Positions 1 to 9,122 of a stretch of 64,000 bases of DNA are shown here, in pieces. The DNA is from DASZQY01 sp963843565 (GTDB lineage: Bacteria; Pseudomonadota; Alphaproteobacteria; Rhizobiales; Kaistiaceae). Each line of letters starts with the position of its first letter. Positions within the stretch are counted from its first letter, which is position 1. The stretch covers positions 186,001-250,000 of the forward strand of contig CAWJKY010000003.1 of NCBI GenBank assembly GCA_963843565.1, read 5' to 3'. The notes beneath the pieces are model-generated. The model saw nothing but the letters and a program-made list of their open reading frames with translations, was not told where the DNA came from and did not search any database. The translations under genes and the position numbers were made by a program.

Positions 1-680
1 ACGCGCTGCTCGCCTCCAACCAGGAGGTGGTCGACCGCGCCCGCATCCAGGTCGGCAACCTTGCCCACGCGCTCAAGACGCCGCTCAGCGTCATCATCAA
101 CGAAGCCCACGCCAATCGCGGCACGCCGCTCGCCGACAAGACGGAAGAGCAGGCGGAGCTGATGCGGAGCCAGATCGGTCACTATCTCGACCGGGCGCGG
201 ATCGCGGCCCAGGTCGATGTCATCGGCGTGATCACCGACGTGCACCCGACCATCACCCGGCTGGTGCGCGCCATGAACCGAATTCACGCCGAGCGCGACC
301 TCGATATCACCTGCGGTGGGCCTGACGCGGCGCGCTTCCGTGGCGAACAGCAGGACCTCGAGGAGATCGTCGGCAACCTGGTCGACAACGCCTCGAAGTG
401 GGCGCGGAGCCGCGTTTCCGTCTCGACCGAATACGACGCACCGCACGGCGACGCCCCCGGGCGGCTGGCGATCTTCATCGACGACGACGGACCCGGTCTT
501 TCCACCGAGGGCATGGAGGAGGCGACCACCCGCGGCAAGCGGCTGGACGAGACCAAGCCGGGCTCCGGGCTCGGCCTTTCCATCGTCACCGATCTCGTCG
601 CCATGTACCGCGGCGAGTTCTCGCTTGCCCGCTCGCCCCTTGGCGGCCTGCGCGCCAGCGTTATCCTGCCGGCCGCATGA
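1..680 (+). CDS. Sensor histidine kinase, C-terminal part (PhoQ/FeuQ-like)
   Basis: The gene is cut by the left edge; the open frame is already running at base 3, so the sensor and membrane part lie outside. What remains is the dimerisation/phosphoacceptor helix with an H-box (LAHALKTPLSV), an N-box (NLVDNASKWA) and ATP-lid glycine motifs (DDDGPGLS, GSGLGLSIV). The H-box wording is of the PhoQ kind. In rhizobia a PhoQ-like kinase, FeuQ, lies near the cytochrome c maturation genes, which would fit here, but that is recollection and inference. The partner regulator would be upstream of the window. Confidence 0.85.
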   Translation, partial: ALLASNQEVVDRARIQVGNLAHALKTPLSVIINEAHANRGTPLADKTEEQAELMRSQIGHYLDRARIAAQVDVIGVITDVHPTITRLVRAMNRIHAERDLDITCGGPDAARFRGEQQDLEEIVGNLVDNASKWARSRVSVSTEYDAPHGDAPGRLAIFIDDDGPGLSTEGMEEATTRGKRLDETKPGSGLGLSIVTDLVAMYRGEFSLARSPLGGLRASVILPAA

Positions 681-760
681 TTCTCCCCAATTCCGCCACC
701 TCGCGTTGCGATAGGCTTGCCGCCGCCCCCGCCTACCGGCGACATCGGAGGACGACCCAG

Positions 761-1159
761 ATGAACCGTGCCGCGAGCCTTGGCTTTGCCCTTGCCGGCA
801 TGCTCGCGCTGGCGGGCTGCGGCGGCGGTCCGGGGGGCGGCGGGAGCGGGCCGACCGGCTCGGTGACCAGCGGGGCGAGCACATTTGAAGGCAGCACAAT
901 CGGCGCGGCACTATCCACGCGCGACCGCCAGCAGGCGCTCGCCGCCCAAACCCGGGCGCTGGAGTACGGGCGGCCCGGCATGCCGGTGGACTGGCACGGT
1001 CGCAAGAGCTATGGCGAGGTGATTCCCGGCGCCTCCTACGACATCAACGACACCACTTGCCGCGGTTTCACCCACACCATCACCATGGACGGCCAGTCGC
1101 AGGTCAGCCGCGGAACGGCATGCCGGCAGGCCGACGGGCGGTGGGTGCCGGTGGGATAG
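761..1159 (+). CDS. Small surface lipoprotein, RT0821/17-kDa-antigen-like
   Basis: This 132-residue protein has a short hydrophobic signal sequence ending in a lipobox (LALAGC), so it is probably lipidated and anchored in an envelope membrane. A Gly-rich linker follows, then a compact C-terminal domain with two cysteines (DTTCRGF and GTACRQ) and a closing W-V-P pattern seen in small alphaproteobacterial surface lipoproteins. The open frame extends further upstream, but the ATG used here directly precedes a good signal peptide and follows a GGAGGA-like ribosome site. It lies between the kinase and the ccm operon. A structural envelope role is inferred only. Confidence 0.7.
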   Translation: MNRAASLGFALAGMLALAGCGGGPGGGGSGPTGSVTSGASTFEGSTIGAALSTRDRQQALAAQTRALEYGRPGMPVDWHGRKSYGEVIPGASYDINDTTCRGFTHTITMDGQSQVSRGTACRQADGRWVPVG

Positions 1160-1196
1160 GGCACTCCGGCGCCGCCTTTGAGCGACACTATGTCCC

Positions 1197-1213
1197 CGGG
1201 CGTCTGGCGCCCG
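1197..1213. terminator. Small GC-rich hairpin before ccmI
   Basis: CGGGCG and CGCCCG form a 6-bp stem around a 5-base loop in the gap between the lipoprotein gene and ccmI. There is no clear T tract, so termination is only possible, not shown. Confidence 0.25.
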
Positions 1214-1241
1214 ACAAGGTTAGGACCGCCACGATAGCCCG

Positions 1242-2333
1242 ATGACCTTGTGGATCGTCATGGCGGTGATTGCCGCCGCCGCCTGTCTGCCGCTGCTGGT
1301 GCCGCTTTATCGCGCCCGCGGCGAAGGTACGGCTGCGGCCGGAGCGGCGGCGATCTATCGCGATCAGCTCGACGAAGTCGACCGGGACGTTTCGCGTGGC
1401 GTGATCGCCGAGGCGGAGGCCGGCGCGGCGCGGACCGAGATCGCCCGGCGGCTGATCCGCGAGAGCGAAGCGCCGGCTGCCGAAGCAGCGTCCGGCGGCC
1501 GGGCGCGGCGGTTCGCGGCGGTGGCGGTCGTGGCGGCGCCGATCGCGGCGCTTGGGCTCTACCTGACGCTGGGCTCGCCGGACTACCCGGACCTGCCGCT
1601 CGCCGCCCGCCAGAGCAACCCGCAGGACATCGTCGCGCTGGTTGCCAAGGTCGAGCAACACCTCGCCACCGCGCCCGACGACGGCAAGGGTTGGGAGCTG
1701 ATCGCGCCGGTCTATGTCAGGCTCGGTCGCTACGACGACGCGGTGAAGGCCTACGCCAACGTGATCCGCACCCTCGGCGTCAGCGCTGAGCGCGAGGCCG
1801 ATCTCGGCGAGGCGATGGTCGGCGCCGCCGGCGGCGCGCTCACCGCCGATGCGCGCGCCGCGTTCCAGCGCGCCAACAATCTCGACCCGACCGATCCCCG
1901 CCCGCGCTTCTATCTGGCGATGGCACTCGCGGCCGATGGCAAGACCGACGACGCGGTTGCCGCATGGCAAAGCCTGATCGCCGACGCACCGGCCGATGCG
2001 CCGTGGCTGCCGGTCGCCAGGGCGCAGCTGGCGCGGCTGCAAGAAAGCGGGCCGAGCGCCGCCGACGTGGCGGCGGCGGACCAGATGAGCGCCGATCAGC
2101 GCCTTGCCATGATCGAGGGCATGGTGGCCAAGCTCGCCGACACGCTCGCCGCCAACCCCAACGACGCCGACGGATGGGCGCGGCTGGTGCGCTCCTATAT
2201 GGTCCTCAACCGGCCCGAAGACGCGCGCAAGGCGCTGGCCAGCGGCCTCGCAGCCTTTCCGGATGATGCGGCCAAACGTGCCATGATCGAGGCGGCGGCC
2301 CGCGAGGCGGGCCTCAAGGCGGAGGGACAATGA
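1242..2333 (+). CDS. ccmI: Cytochrome c biogenesis protein CcmI (CycH)
   Basis: CcmI is the apocytochrome-binding subunit of the System I haem ligation complex; it presents unfolded cytochrome c to CcmF/CcmH. The 363-residue protein starts with a transmembrane helix (about residues 1-20), then the characteristic cytoplasmic segment with YRDQLDEVDRD and a second helix near residues 88-108. The rest is periplasmic and TPR-like, with repeated AxxAY/AxAxFPxD patterns. Its stop overlaps the ccmE start (ATGA), as expected in the ccmIEFH operon. The order I-E-F-H is typical of alphaproteobacteria; ccmABCDG must lie elsewhere. Confidence 0.93.
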   Translation: MTLWIVMAVIAAAACLPLLVPLYRARGEGTAAAGAAAIYRDQLDEVDRDVSRGVIAEAEAGAARTEIARRLIRESEAPAAEAASGGRARRFAAVAVVAAPIAALGLYLTLGSPDYPDLPLAARQSNPQDIVALVAKVEQHLATAPDDGKGWELIAPVYVRLGRYDDAVKAYANVIRTLGVSAEREADLGEAMVGAAGGALTADARAAFQRANNLDPTDPRPRFYLAMALAADGKTDDAVAAWQSLIADAPADAPWLPVARAQLARLQESGPSAADVAAADQMSADQRLAMIEGMVAKLADTLAANPNDADGWARLVRSYMVLNRPEDARKALASGLAAFPDDAAKRAMIEAAAREAGLKAEGQ

Positions 2334-2833
2334 CCCGCAAGCAGCGGCGCTTGACCCTGATCGGCACGGCCGGCGTGGTCCTCGCGATCGCGGCGGGGCT
2401 CATCCTCTATGCGCTCTCCGACAAGATCGTCTTCTTCAACTCGCCGACCGAGGTGGTCACCAAGCACATCCGGCCGGGCCAGCGCATCCGAATCGGCGGG
2501 CTGGTGACGCTGGGCAGCGTCGTGCGCTCGGACGACGGGCACGTGCGCTTCAACGTCACCGACGGCAAGACGACGCTGGCGGTGACTTATCAGGGCATCC
2601 TTCCCGATCTTTTCCGCGAAGGGCAGGGCGTGGTCGCGGAAGGTACCATCGACAGCGACTACCTGTTTTCCGCCGACACGGTCCTCGCCAAGCACGACGA
2701 ACGCTACATGCCGCCGGAAGTCGTGGAGGCGCTGAAGCGGGAAGGGCGCTGGGAGGAAGGCGCCGACAAGATGGTGATTACCAACGCGCCGCCGCCGGTG
2801 ACCGCCGCGACGGCGGCAAGCGTGGTCGAGTAG
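2330..2833 (+). CDS. ccmE: Periplasmic haem chaperone CcmE (CycJ)
   Basis: CcmE binds haem covalently in the periplasm and passes it to the CcmF/H ligase. The 167-residue protein has one N-terminal transmembrane helix (about 7-29), an OB-fold beta-barrel core, and the haem-binding motif HDERY, with the attaching His at about 122 and the supporting Tyr at about 126. Length and motif are normal for the family. Translation is coupled to ccmI through a 4-base overlap, and ccmF follows within a few bases. Confidence 0.95.
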   Translation: MTRKQRRLTLIGTAGVVLAIAAGLILYALSDKIVFFNSPTEVVTKHIRPGQRIRIGGLVTLGSVVRSDDGHVRFNVTDGKTTLAVTYQGILPDLFREGQGVVAEGTIDSDYLFSADTVLAKHDERYMPPEVVEALKREGRWEEGADKMVITNAPPPVTAATAASVVE

Positions 2834-2837
2834 CGCG

Positions 2838-4820
2838 ATGATCGCCGAACTCGGACACTTCGTTCTGGTGCTGGCGTTGGCGATCGCGCTGGTCCAGTCG
2901 ACGGTGCCGGTGGTGGGGGCGCTGAGGGGCGACGACCGGCTCGCCGGGGTGGCGGCCCCTGCGGCGCTCACCCAGTTTCTGCTGGTCGGATTCGCCTTCG
3001 CCGCGCTGGCGCACGCTTACATCGTTTCCGACTACTCGCTCCGCAACGTCGTCGAGAACTCCAACTCGGCGGTGCCGCTTCTCTACAAATTCACCGGCGT
3101 GTGGAGCAATCACGAAGGCTCCATGCTGCTGTGGGTTCTGATCCTGGCGCTCTACGGCGCGCTGGTGGCGGCCTTCGGAAACAACCTGCCGGGCCGGCTG
3201 AAGGCGCTGGTGCTTGGCGTGCAAGGGTGGATCGCGGCGGCTTTCCTGCTCTTCATTCTGACCACGTCCAACCCGTTCCTGCGCGTCGACCCGGCGCCGA
3301 TGAACGGGGCCGGCATCAACCCGGTGCTCCAGGACATCGGCCTCGCCATCCATCCGCCGCTTCTCTATCTCGGCTACGTCGGCTGCTCGATTTCCTTCGC
3401 CTTCGCCATTGCGGCGCTTCTCGAGGGGCGCATCGATGCGGCGTGGGCGCGCTGGGCGCGGCCATGGACACTGGTGGCGTGGCTGTTCCTGACCGTGGGA
3501 ATCGCGATGGGCTCCTACTGGGCCTACTACGAGCTCGGTTGGGGCGGCTTCTGGTTCTGGGACCCGGTCGAGAACGCCTCGCTGATGCCGTGGCTGGCGG
3601 CGACGGCGCTGCTCCATTCGGCGGTCGTGATGGAAAAGCGCGACGCGCTGAAGATCTGGACCGTCCTTCTGGCGATCCTCGCCTTCTCGCTGAGCCTGAT
3701 CGGCACTTTCCTCGTCCGCTCCGGCGTGCTGACCTCGGTGCACGCCTTCGCCTCCGATCCGACCCGCGGCATCTTCATCCTCGTCATTCTGGTGGTCTTC
3801 ATCGGCGGCGCGCTGTCGCTGTTTGCGGCGCGCGCCGGCACGCTGACCCCCGGCGGCGTGTTCGCGCCGATCAGCCGGGAGGGCGCGCTGGTCCTCAACA
3901 ACCTGTTCCTGTCGGCGGCAGCGGCGACGGTGATCGTCGGCACGCTCTATCCGCTGGCGCTGGAGGCGCTCACCGGCCAGCGCATCTCGGTGGGCGCGCC
4001 GTTCTTCAATCTGACGTTCGTGCCGCTGGTCGTGCCGCTGCTGCTGTTGATGCCGTTCGGACCGCTGCTGGCGTGGAAGCGCGGCGACCTCCGGGCGGCG
4101 GCGCAACGGCTGCTCGCCGCATTCGGCGTGGCGATCGTCGTCGCGATCGCCACGGCGGCGTTTTCGGGCGGGGCGTCGGTGCTGGCGGTGCTCGGCGTGT
4201 GGATAGCCCTCTGGGTGATCGGCGGGGCGGTATCGGAATTCGTGCAGCGCATCCGGCTCGGCACCGCGCCGCCCGGCGAGAGCCTGCGCCGGGCGATCGG
4301 CCTGCCGCGCTCCGCCTGGGGAACGACGCTCGCCCATCTCGGGCTGGGCCTGACCGTGCTCGGCATCGTCGTGGCGACGGCGTGGCCGGGCGAGGCGATC
4401 CGCTCCATGAAACCGGGCGATACCGCCGACCTCGCCGGCTTCACGGTGACGATGGATAGCTTCGCAACCACGCCCGGGGCCGATTACGACGAGACGGCCG
4501 TTCGCTTCTCGGTGCGCAAGGGTGGGGCGCTGGTCGCCGAAATGGCGCCGGCGAAGCGCCAGTTCCATGCGCCGCCGACGGTGACCACGGAGGCGGCGCT
4601 CAGGACGTTCTGGTTCTCGCAGCTCTACGTGTCGCTCGGCGACATCGCCGCGGACGGCACCGCGACCGTGCGCATCTACTGGAAGCCACTGGTGACGCTG
4701 ACCTGGCTCGGCGCGATCGTGATGGCGGTCGGTGGGCTCTTCTCGCTGTCCGATCGCCGCTTCCGGGTCGGCGCGCCGCGCCCGGCGCGGCGGCCGCACA
4801 AGCCGGTTCCGGCCGAATGA
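2838..4820 (+). CDS. ccmF: Haem lyase subunit CcmF (CycK)
   Basis: CcmF is the polytopic core of the cytochrome c haem lyase. The 660-residue protein has many hydrophobic helices and the family's Trp-rich WWD signature in the form WGGFWFWDPVENAS at about residues 234-248, the haem-contacting periplasmic loop. A large soluble C-terminal domain is followed by a last helix and a basic tail, as usual. Length agrees with the family. The stop overlaps the ccmH start, giving a fully coupled operon. Confidence 0.95.
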   Translation: MIAELGHFVLVLALAIALVQSTVPVVGALRGDDRLAGVAAPAALTQFLLVGFAFAALAHAYIVSDYSLRNVVENSNSAVPLLYKFTGVWSNHEGSMLLWVLILALYGALVAAFGNNLPGRLKALVLGVQGWIAAAFLLFILTTSNPFLRVDPAPMNGAGINPVLQDIGLAIHPPLLYLGYVGCSISFAFAIAALLEGRIDAAWARWARPWTLVAWLFLTVGIAMGSYWAYYELGWGGFWFWDPVENASLMPWLAATALLHSAVVMEKRDALKIWTVLLAILAFSLSLIGTFLVRSGVLTSVHAFASDPTRGIFILVILVVFIGGALSLFAARAGTLTPGGVFAPISREGALVLNNLFLSAAAATVIVGTLYPLALEALTGQRISVGAPFFNLTFVPLVVPLLLLMPFGPLLAWKRGDLRAAAQRLLAAFGVAIVVAIATAAFSGGASVLAVLGVWIALWVIGGAVSEFVQRIRLGTAPPGESLRRAIGLPRSAWGTTLAHLGLGLTVLGIVVATAWPGEAIRSMKPGDTADLAGFTVTMDSFATTPGADYDETAVRFSVRKGGALVAEMAPAKRQFHAPPTVTTEAALRTFWFSQLYVSLGDIAADGTATVRIYWKPLVTLTWLGAIVMAVGGLFSLSDRRFRVGAPRPARRPHKPVPAE

Positions 4821-5287
4821 GGGCGCGGCTTGTGGCGCTCGTCGCGGCGGCGCTCATCGCCGTCGTCAGCGCGCCGGCCTTCGCCGTGCTGCCGTCGGAG
4901 ATGCTGAAGGATCCGGCGCTCGAGGCCCGCGCCCGCACCCTGTCGGAGCAACTCCGCTGCCTCGTCTGCCAGAATCAGTCGATCGACGATTCGGAGGCGC
5001 CGCTGGCGGCCGACATCCGCGTTCTTCTGCGCGAACGCCTCAAGGCCGGCGACAGCGATCAGCAGGCGCTCGATTTTCTGGTGGCGCGCTACGGCGACTT
5101 CATCCTTCTGAAGCCGCCGTTCAACCCGGCGACCGCGCTTTTGTGGCTGGCGCCGGCGCTGGCGCTGGCGGCGGGCGCCGCGTTTGTCGTGGTCAGCTAC
5201 CGGCGGCGGCGGTTTGCGACCGCCGAGCCCGCCCTGGACGCCGGTGAAGAAGAGCGCCTGCGGCAGCTGCTCTCCGGCAAACCCTAG
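4817..5287 (+). CDS. ccmH: Cytochrome c biogenesis thioredoxin-like CcmH (CycL)
   Basis: CcmH reduces the haem-binding cysteines of apocytochrome c before haem attachment. The 156-residue protein has a signal peptide, the redox motif LRCLVCQNQS with Cys48 and Cys51, the conserved helical bundle (LAADIRVLLRERL) and one C-terminal membrane anchor near residues 110-130. This is the short CcmH form, with the TPR part supplied by the separate ccmI gene. It is the last gene of the ccm operon. Confidence 0.95.
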   Translation: MRARLVALVAAALIAVVSAPAFAVLPSEMLKDPALEARARTLSEQLRCLVCQNQSIDDSEAPLAADIRVLLRERLKAGDSDQQALDFLVARYGDFILLKPPFNPATALLWLAPALALAAGAAFVVVSYRRRRFATAEPALDAGEEERLRQLLSGKP

Positions 5288-5313
5288 GAAAACCAGGCGT
5301 TTCGGCCCGCCCA

Positions 5314-5331
5314 CATTACCGATCTGTAATG
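5314..5331. promoter_or_regulatory. Perfect dyad upstream of the degP-like gene
   Basis: CATTAC and GTAATG form a perfect 6-bp inverted repeat separated by 6 bases, in the gap between ccmH and the protease gene. Size and location fit a regulator-binding site for the protease promoter. The regulator is unknown; the OmpR-type regulator two genes down is one candidate. Confidence 0.4.
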
Positions 5332-5430
5332 GACCTGACAGTGGCAGGTAAGGTCGCGCTCTCCATATTCTGCGCCAAGAAAAGGACGCCGAGGCGCTGC
5401 CCGGCGTCGAGAGGCCCCACGGAGACGATC

Positions 5431-6945
5431 ATGAGCCATCAGGTTTCCCCAAGGAAAGCCCGCACGGTTCGTGCGCTGGCGCTTGGCGGCACCGCCGTCG
5501 CGCTGGTGCTCGGCGGCGCGGTGTTCGGCGGCTCGCTTCAGCTGACGCGCTCGAGCCCGGCCTATGCCGACGCGGTACACGTCGAGGGCGTCGCGCCGAT
5601 CAGCTTCGCAGACGTGGTCGAGAAGGTCCGCCCGGCGGTGGTCAGCGTGCGCGTCAAGTCGATGGCCACCGACACCAGTGCCAGCGGCGACAACTCGCCC
5701 TTCTTCGACCTGCCCCCGGGCTCGCCGATGGAGAAGTTCTTCAAGCAGTTTCGCCAGCAGGGCCCGAACAACTCGACGCCCCGCCGGCCGACCATGAGCC
5801 TCGGCTCCGGCTTCTTCATTTCCGACGACGGCTATGTCGTCACCAACAACCACGTCATCGACGGCGAAGAGTCGGTCACGGTCATCCTCGACGACGGCAC
5901 CGAGCTCGACGCCAAGGTGATCGGCTCCGACGACAAGACCGATCTGGCGCTTCTCAAGGTCGAGCCCGTCAACGGGCAGAAGTTCACCTACGTGAAGTTC
6001 TCCGACGCGGAGCCGCGGGTCGGCGACTGGGTCGTGGCGGTCGGCAATCCCTTCGGCCTCGGCGGCACCGTTACCGCGGGCATCATTTCCGCCCACGGCC
6101 GCAACATCGGCGCCGGTCCCTACGACGACTTCCTCCAGATCGACGCGGCAGTGAACCGTGGTAACTCGGGCGGCCCGGCTTTCGACACCCAGGGTGAAGT
6201 GGTCGGCATCAACACCGCCATCTTCTCGCCGTCCGGCGGCAACGTGGGCATCGCCTTCGCCATTCCGGCCTCGACCGCCAAGACGGTCATCGACAACCTC
6301 AAGGCCAACGGCAAGGTGGTGCGTGGCTGGCTCGGCGTGCAAATCCAGCAGATCACGCCGGAGATCGCCGACAGCCTCAACCTCAAGGACGATCACGGCG
6401 CACTGGTCGCCGAAGTGCTCGCCGGCACGCCCGCCGAGAAGGCCGGCTTCAAGGTCGGCGACGCGATCCTTTCGCTCAATGGCACCCCGGTGAAGGACTC
6501 GCGCGACCTGTCGCTGCGCATCTCGCAGATTTCGCCCGGCACCGACGTCGACGTCACCTACTGGCGCGACGGCGCGACCCACGACCTGCATGTCACGCTC
6601 GGCACGCTGCCCTCTAACGACAAGCTCGCTTCGGTGCAGCCGTCGCAGAACGACAGCGCCACACCGACGCCGTCCTCGCTCGACGAGTTCGGTCTGGCGG
6701 TTGCCGAATCGCAGGACAGCAGCGGCGTCGTCATCACCGACGTCGATCCCAACGGCCAGGCGGCCGAGCGCGGATTGCAGGCCGGTGACATCATTCTCTC
6801 GGTCGGCGATACGGCAGTGACCCTGCCGGCCGACGTCGAGAAGCAGCTGGCGGACGCCAAGGCCGCCGGTCAGAAAGCAATATTGCTCAGGATCAAGTCC
6901 GGCGAGAGGACGCAGTTCGTCGCCCTGTCCATCGCCAAGTCCTGA
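5431..6945 (+). CDS. degP: Periplasmic serine endoprotease, DegP/HtrA (Do) family
   Basis: The 504-residue protein is an envelope quality-control protease/chaperone. After a signal sequence ending near AYADA (about residue 47) comes a trypsin-like domain with the catalytic triad His141 (TNNHVID), Asp171 (DKTDLALLK) and Ser246 (NRGNSGGPAF). Two PDZ domains follow, at about 330-420 and 440-500. An in-frame start 102 bases upstream exists, but the ATG used here has a GGAG site and directly precedes the signal peptide. It sits between ccmH and a two-component system; envelope-stress control is plausible. Confidence 0.93.
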   Translation: MSHQVSPRKARTVRALALGGTAVALVLGGAVFGGSLQLTRSSPAYADAVHVEGVAPISFADVVEKVRPAVVSVRVKSMATDTSASGDNSPFFDLPPGSPMEKFFKQFRQQGPNNSTPRRPTMSLGSGFFISDDGYVVTNNHVIDGEESVTVILDDGTELDAKVIGSDDKTDLALLKVEPVNGQKFTYVKFSDAEPRVGDWVVAVGNPFGLGGTVTAGIISAHGRNIGAGPYDDFLQIDAAVNRGNSGGPAFDTQGEVVGINTAIFSPSGGNVGIAFAIPASTAKTVIDNLKANGKVVRGWLGVQIQQITPEIADSLNLKDDHGALVAEVLAGTPAEKAGFKVGDAILSLNGTPVKDSRDLSLRISQISPGTDVDVTYWRDGATHDLHVTLGTLPSNDKLASVQPSQNDSATPTPSSLDEFGLAVAESQDSSGVVITDVDPNGQAAERGLQAGDIILSVGDTAVTLPADVEKQLADAKAAGQKAILLRIKSGERTQFVALSIAKS

Positions 6946-7001
6946 GTTTCCTGCGAGCGGCGGAAGCGCTCGATCGTCGCCCCGAGACTTCCGCTACGCG
7001 G

Positions 7002-7036
7002 ACGGCAGGCCGGCAGCCCCGGCCTGCCGTTCTCTT
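7002..7036 (+). terminator. Strong hairpin terminator after the degP-like gene
   Basis: ACGGCAGGCCGG pairs perfectly with CCGGCCTGCCGT (12 bp) around a 5-base loop and is followed by TCTCTTA. This is the clearest rho-independent-type structure in the window and separates the protease from the response regulator gene. Confidence 0.7.
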
Positions 7037-7070
7037 ATGTGGACGCGCGCTGCGTTGTAAGCTCCTGCCG

Positions 7071-7739
7071 ATGCGAATTCTGCTGATCGAGGACGATAGG
7101 GAAGCCGCCGCCTACCTTTCCAAGGCGCTGCGCGAGGCGGGGCACGTGCCCGACCACGCGCCGGACGGCGATAGCGGCGCGGCGATGGCGGCGGACGGCG
7201 GCTACGAGGTGCTGGTGGTCGACCGGATGCTGCCCAAGCGCGACGGCCTGTCGATCATCGACGAACTGCGCAAGAAGGGCGACCACACGCCGGCTCTGAT
7301 TCTCTCGGCGCTCGGCCAGGTGGACGACCGGGTGGCGGGCCTGCGCGCCGGCGGCGACGACTATCTCGCCAAGCCCTACGCCTTCTCCGAGCTTCTCGCC
7401 CGCGTCGAGGCGCTGGCGCGGCGGCGGCGGCCGGACGCGGCGGAGACGGTGTTTCGGGTCGCCGACCTGGAGCTCGACAGGCTTGCACATACGGTTGCAC
7501 GCAATGGACGTGCGATCCCGCTGCAGCCCCGCGAGTTCCGGCTTCTGGAATATCTGATGAAGCATGCCGGGCAGGTTGTCACGCGCACGATGCTTCTGGA
7601 AAATGTCTGGGACTATCACTTCGATCCCCAGACCAACGTCATCGACGTGCACATCTCCCGTCTGCGATCCAAGATCGACAAGGGCTTCGGCACGCCGCTG
7701 CTACACACGGTGCGGGGCGCCGGATACATGATCAAGTGA
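7071..7739 (+). CDS. OmpR/PhoB-family response regulator
   Basis: This 222-residue DNA-binding response regulator has a receiver domain (about 1-115) with acidic residues IEDD near 7-9, phosphoacceptor Asp51 (VVDRMLP) and the conserved Lys in AKPYAF. A winged-helix effector domain (about 127-220) carries the VTRTMLLENVW and VDVHISRLRSKID motifs. It is translationally coupled to the next gene, which encodes its probable partner kinase. The stimulus cannot be read from sequence. A regulator-kinase pair occupies the same place between degP and glnE in rhizobia, as I recall. Confidence 0.92.
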   Translation: MRILLIEDDREAAAYLSKALREAGHVPDHAPDGDSGAAMAADGGYEVLVVDRMLPKRDGLSIIDELRKKGDHTPALILSALGQVDDRVAGLRAGGDDYLAKPYAFSELLARVEALARRRRPDAAETVFRVADLELDRLAHTVARNGRAIPLQPREFRLLEYLMKHAGQVVTRTMLLENVWDYHFDPQTNVIDVHISRLRSKIDKGFGTPLLHTVRGAGYMIK

Positions 7740-9118
7740 ACGCGATCGGAAAGGTCGTCCGTACAACAGCCTTCAAGCTGTCGGCGATCTACATCGCGGT
7801 GTTCTCGGCCTTCTCGGTCTTCTTCCTCGTCTACATCTCGTACGAAACCAACGTCATCCTGAACGATCAGGTCTCGACGGCGATCGCCACCGAGTTGCTC
7901 GACTTGAGCGACCGTTACCGCGACGGCGGACTGCCGGCGGTGGTGGCGACCATCGACGAGCGCGCCCTGCAGCCGGGCGCCAGCCTGTACCTGGTGACCG
8001 ACGTGTCGGGGCGGATCCTCGCCGGCAACGTCGCGCAGGTTTCCAACGACATCCTCGAGCGCTCGGGCATCACGCCGATGGAGGTGAGCTACGAGCGCTT
8101 CTCGGGCGACACCAGCCCGCGCTCGGCGATGGTCCAGGTCGTGCGCCTGCCAAGCGGCTTCCGCATCCTGGTCGGGCGCGACATCGGGGAGCGCGATCAG
8201 TTCCGCGCGATCATCACCCGCTCGCTCGGCTACGCGATGGTGCTGATGATCGGGCTGGCGCTGCTCAGCTACATCTTCGTCAGCCGGCGGGTGCTGCGCC
8301 GCATCGACTCGCTTTCCCAGCAGAGCCGCCGGATCATGGCGGGCAACCTCGCCGGGCGCCTCGAGGTGACCGGCAGCGGCGACGAGTTCGACCGGCTCGC
8401 CGACAGCCTCAACGCCATGCTGGAGCGCATCGAGCAGCTCGTCTACGGCGTCAAGGACGTCTCCGACAACATCGCCCACGACCTGAAGACACCGCTGACG
8501 CGGCTCCGGAACCGGGTCGAGACGGCGCTCGCCAGCCGCGACGACGCGGCAAGCTATCGCAACGCGCTGGAAGCTACGATCGACGAATCGGACCAGCTCA
8601 TCCGGACGTTCAACGCGCTGTTGATGATCGCACGGGTCGAGGCCGGTTCGCCGGACGGCGACGTCGCCGAGGTGGACGCCAGCGCGATCGTGCGCGACGT
8701 CGGCGAACTCTACGAGCCGGTCGCCGAGGAGAAGAATGTCGACCTCGTCATCGAGGCCGGCGAGGCAATTACCGTCAAGGCAAGCCGCGAGCTGCTCGGC
8801 CAGGCGCTCGCCAACCTCATCGACAACGCCATCAAGCACGGCGCCGCCGCCGGGCGGAAGCTGAAGGTTACCGTCTCGTCCGGGCGTGAGGGCGACATGC
8901 TGGCACTCAGGGTCGCCGACAACGGGCCGGGGGTCGCGGCGGAGGACCGCGACCGGGTGCTGCAACGCTTCGTGCGACTGGAGGCCAGCCGGTCGGAGCC
9001 CGGCAGCGGTCTCGGATTGAGCCTTGTGGCGGCGGTTGTCCGCCTGCACCATGGCACCATCGAGCTCGGCGACGGCAACCCGGGTCTCGTGGTGACGCTC
9101 AAGTTGCCGCTGAAATGA
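7736..9118 (+). CDS. Sensor histidine kinase, partner of the upstream regulator
   Basis: The 460-residue membrane kinase has two transmembrane helices (about 13-35 and 160-182) flanking a periplasmic sensor. A HAMP linker, a HisKA domain with H-box IAHDLKTPLTRLR (His near 248), an N-box (NLIDNAIKHG) and lid motifs DNGPGV and GSGLGLSLV follow. It starts with GTG inside the stop of the response regulator (GTGA), a coupling that argues for a cognate pair. glnE follows after four bases, so nitrogen control and this signalling system may share transcripts. The signal is unknown. Confidence 0.92.
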   Translation: MNAIGKVVRTTAFKLSAIYIAVFSAFSVFFLVYISYETNVILNDQVSTAIATELLDLSDRYRDGGLPAVVATIDERALQPGASLYLVTDVSGRILAGNVAQVSNDILERSGITPMEVSYERFSGDTSPRSAMVQVVRLPSGFRILVGRDIGERDQFRAIITRSLGYAMVLMIGLALLSYIFVSRRVLRRIDSLSQQSRRIMAGNLAGRLEVTGSGDEFDRLADSLNAMLERIEQLVYGVKDVSDNIAHDLKTPLTRLRNRVETALASRDDAASYRNALEATIDESDQLIRTFNALLMIARVEAGSPDGDVAEVDASAIVRDVGELYEPVAEEKNVDLVIEAGEAITVKASRELLGQALANLIDNAIKHGAAAGRKLKVTVSSGREGDMLALRVADNGPGVAAEDRDRVLQRFVRLEASRSEPGSGLGLSLVAAVVRLHHGTIELGDGNPGLVVTLKLPLK

Positions 9119-9122
9119 GCGG

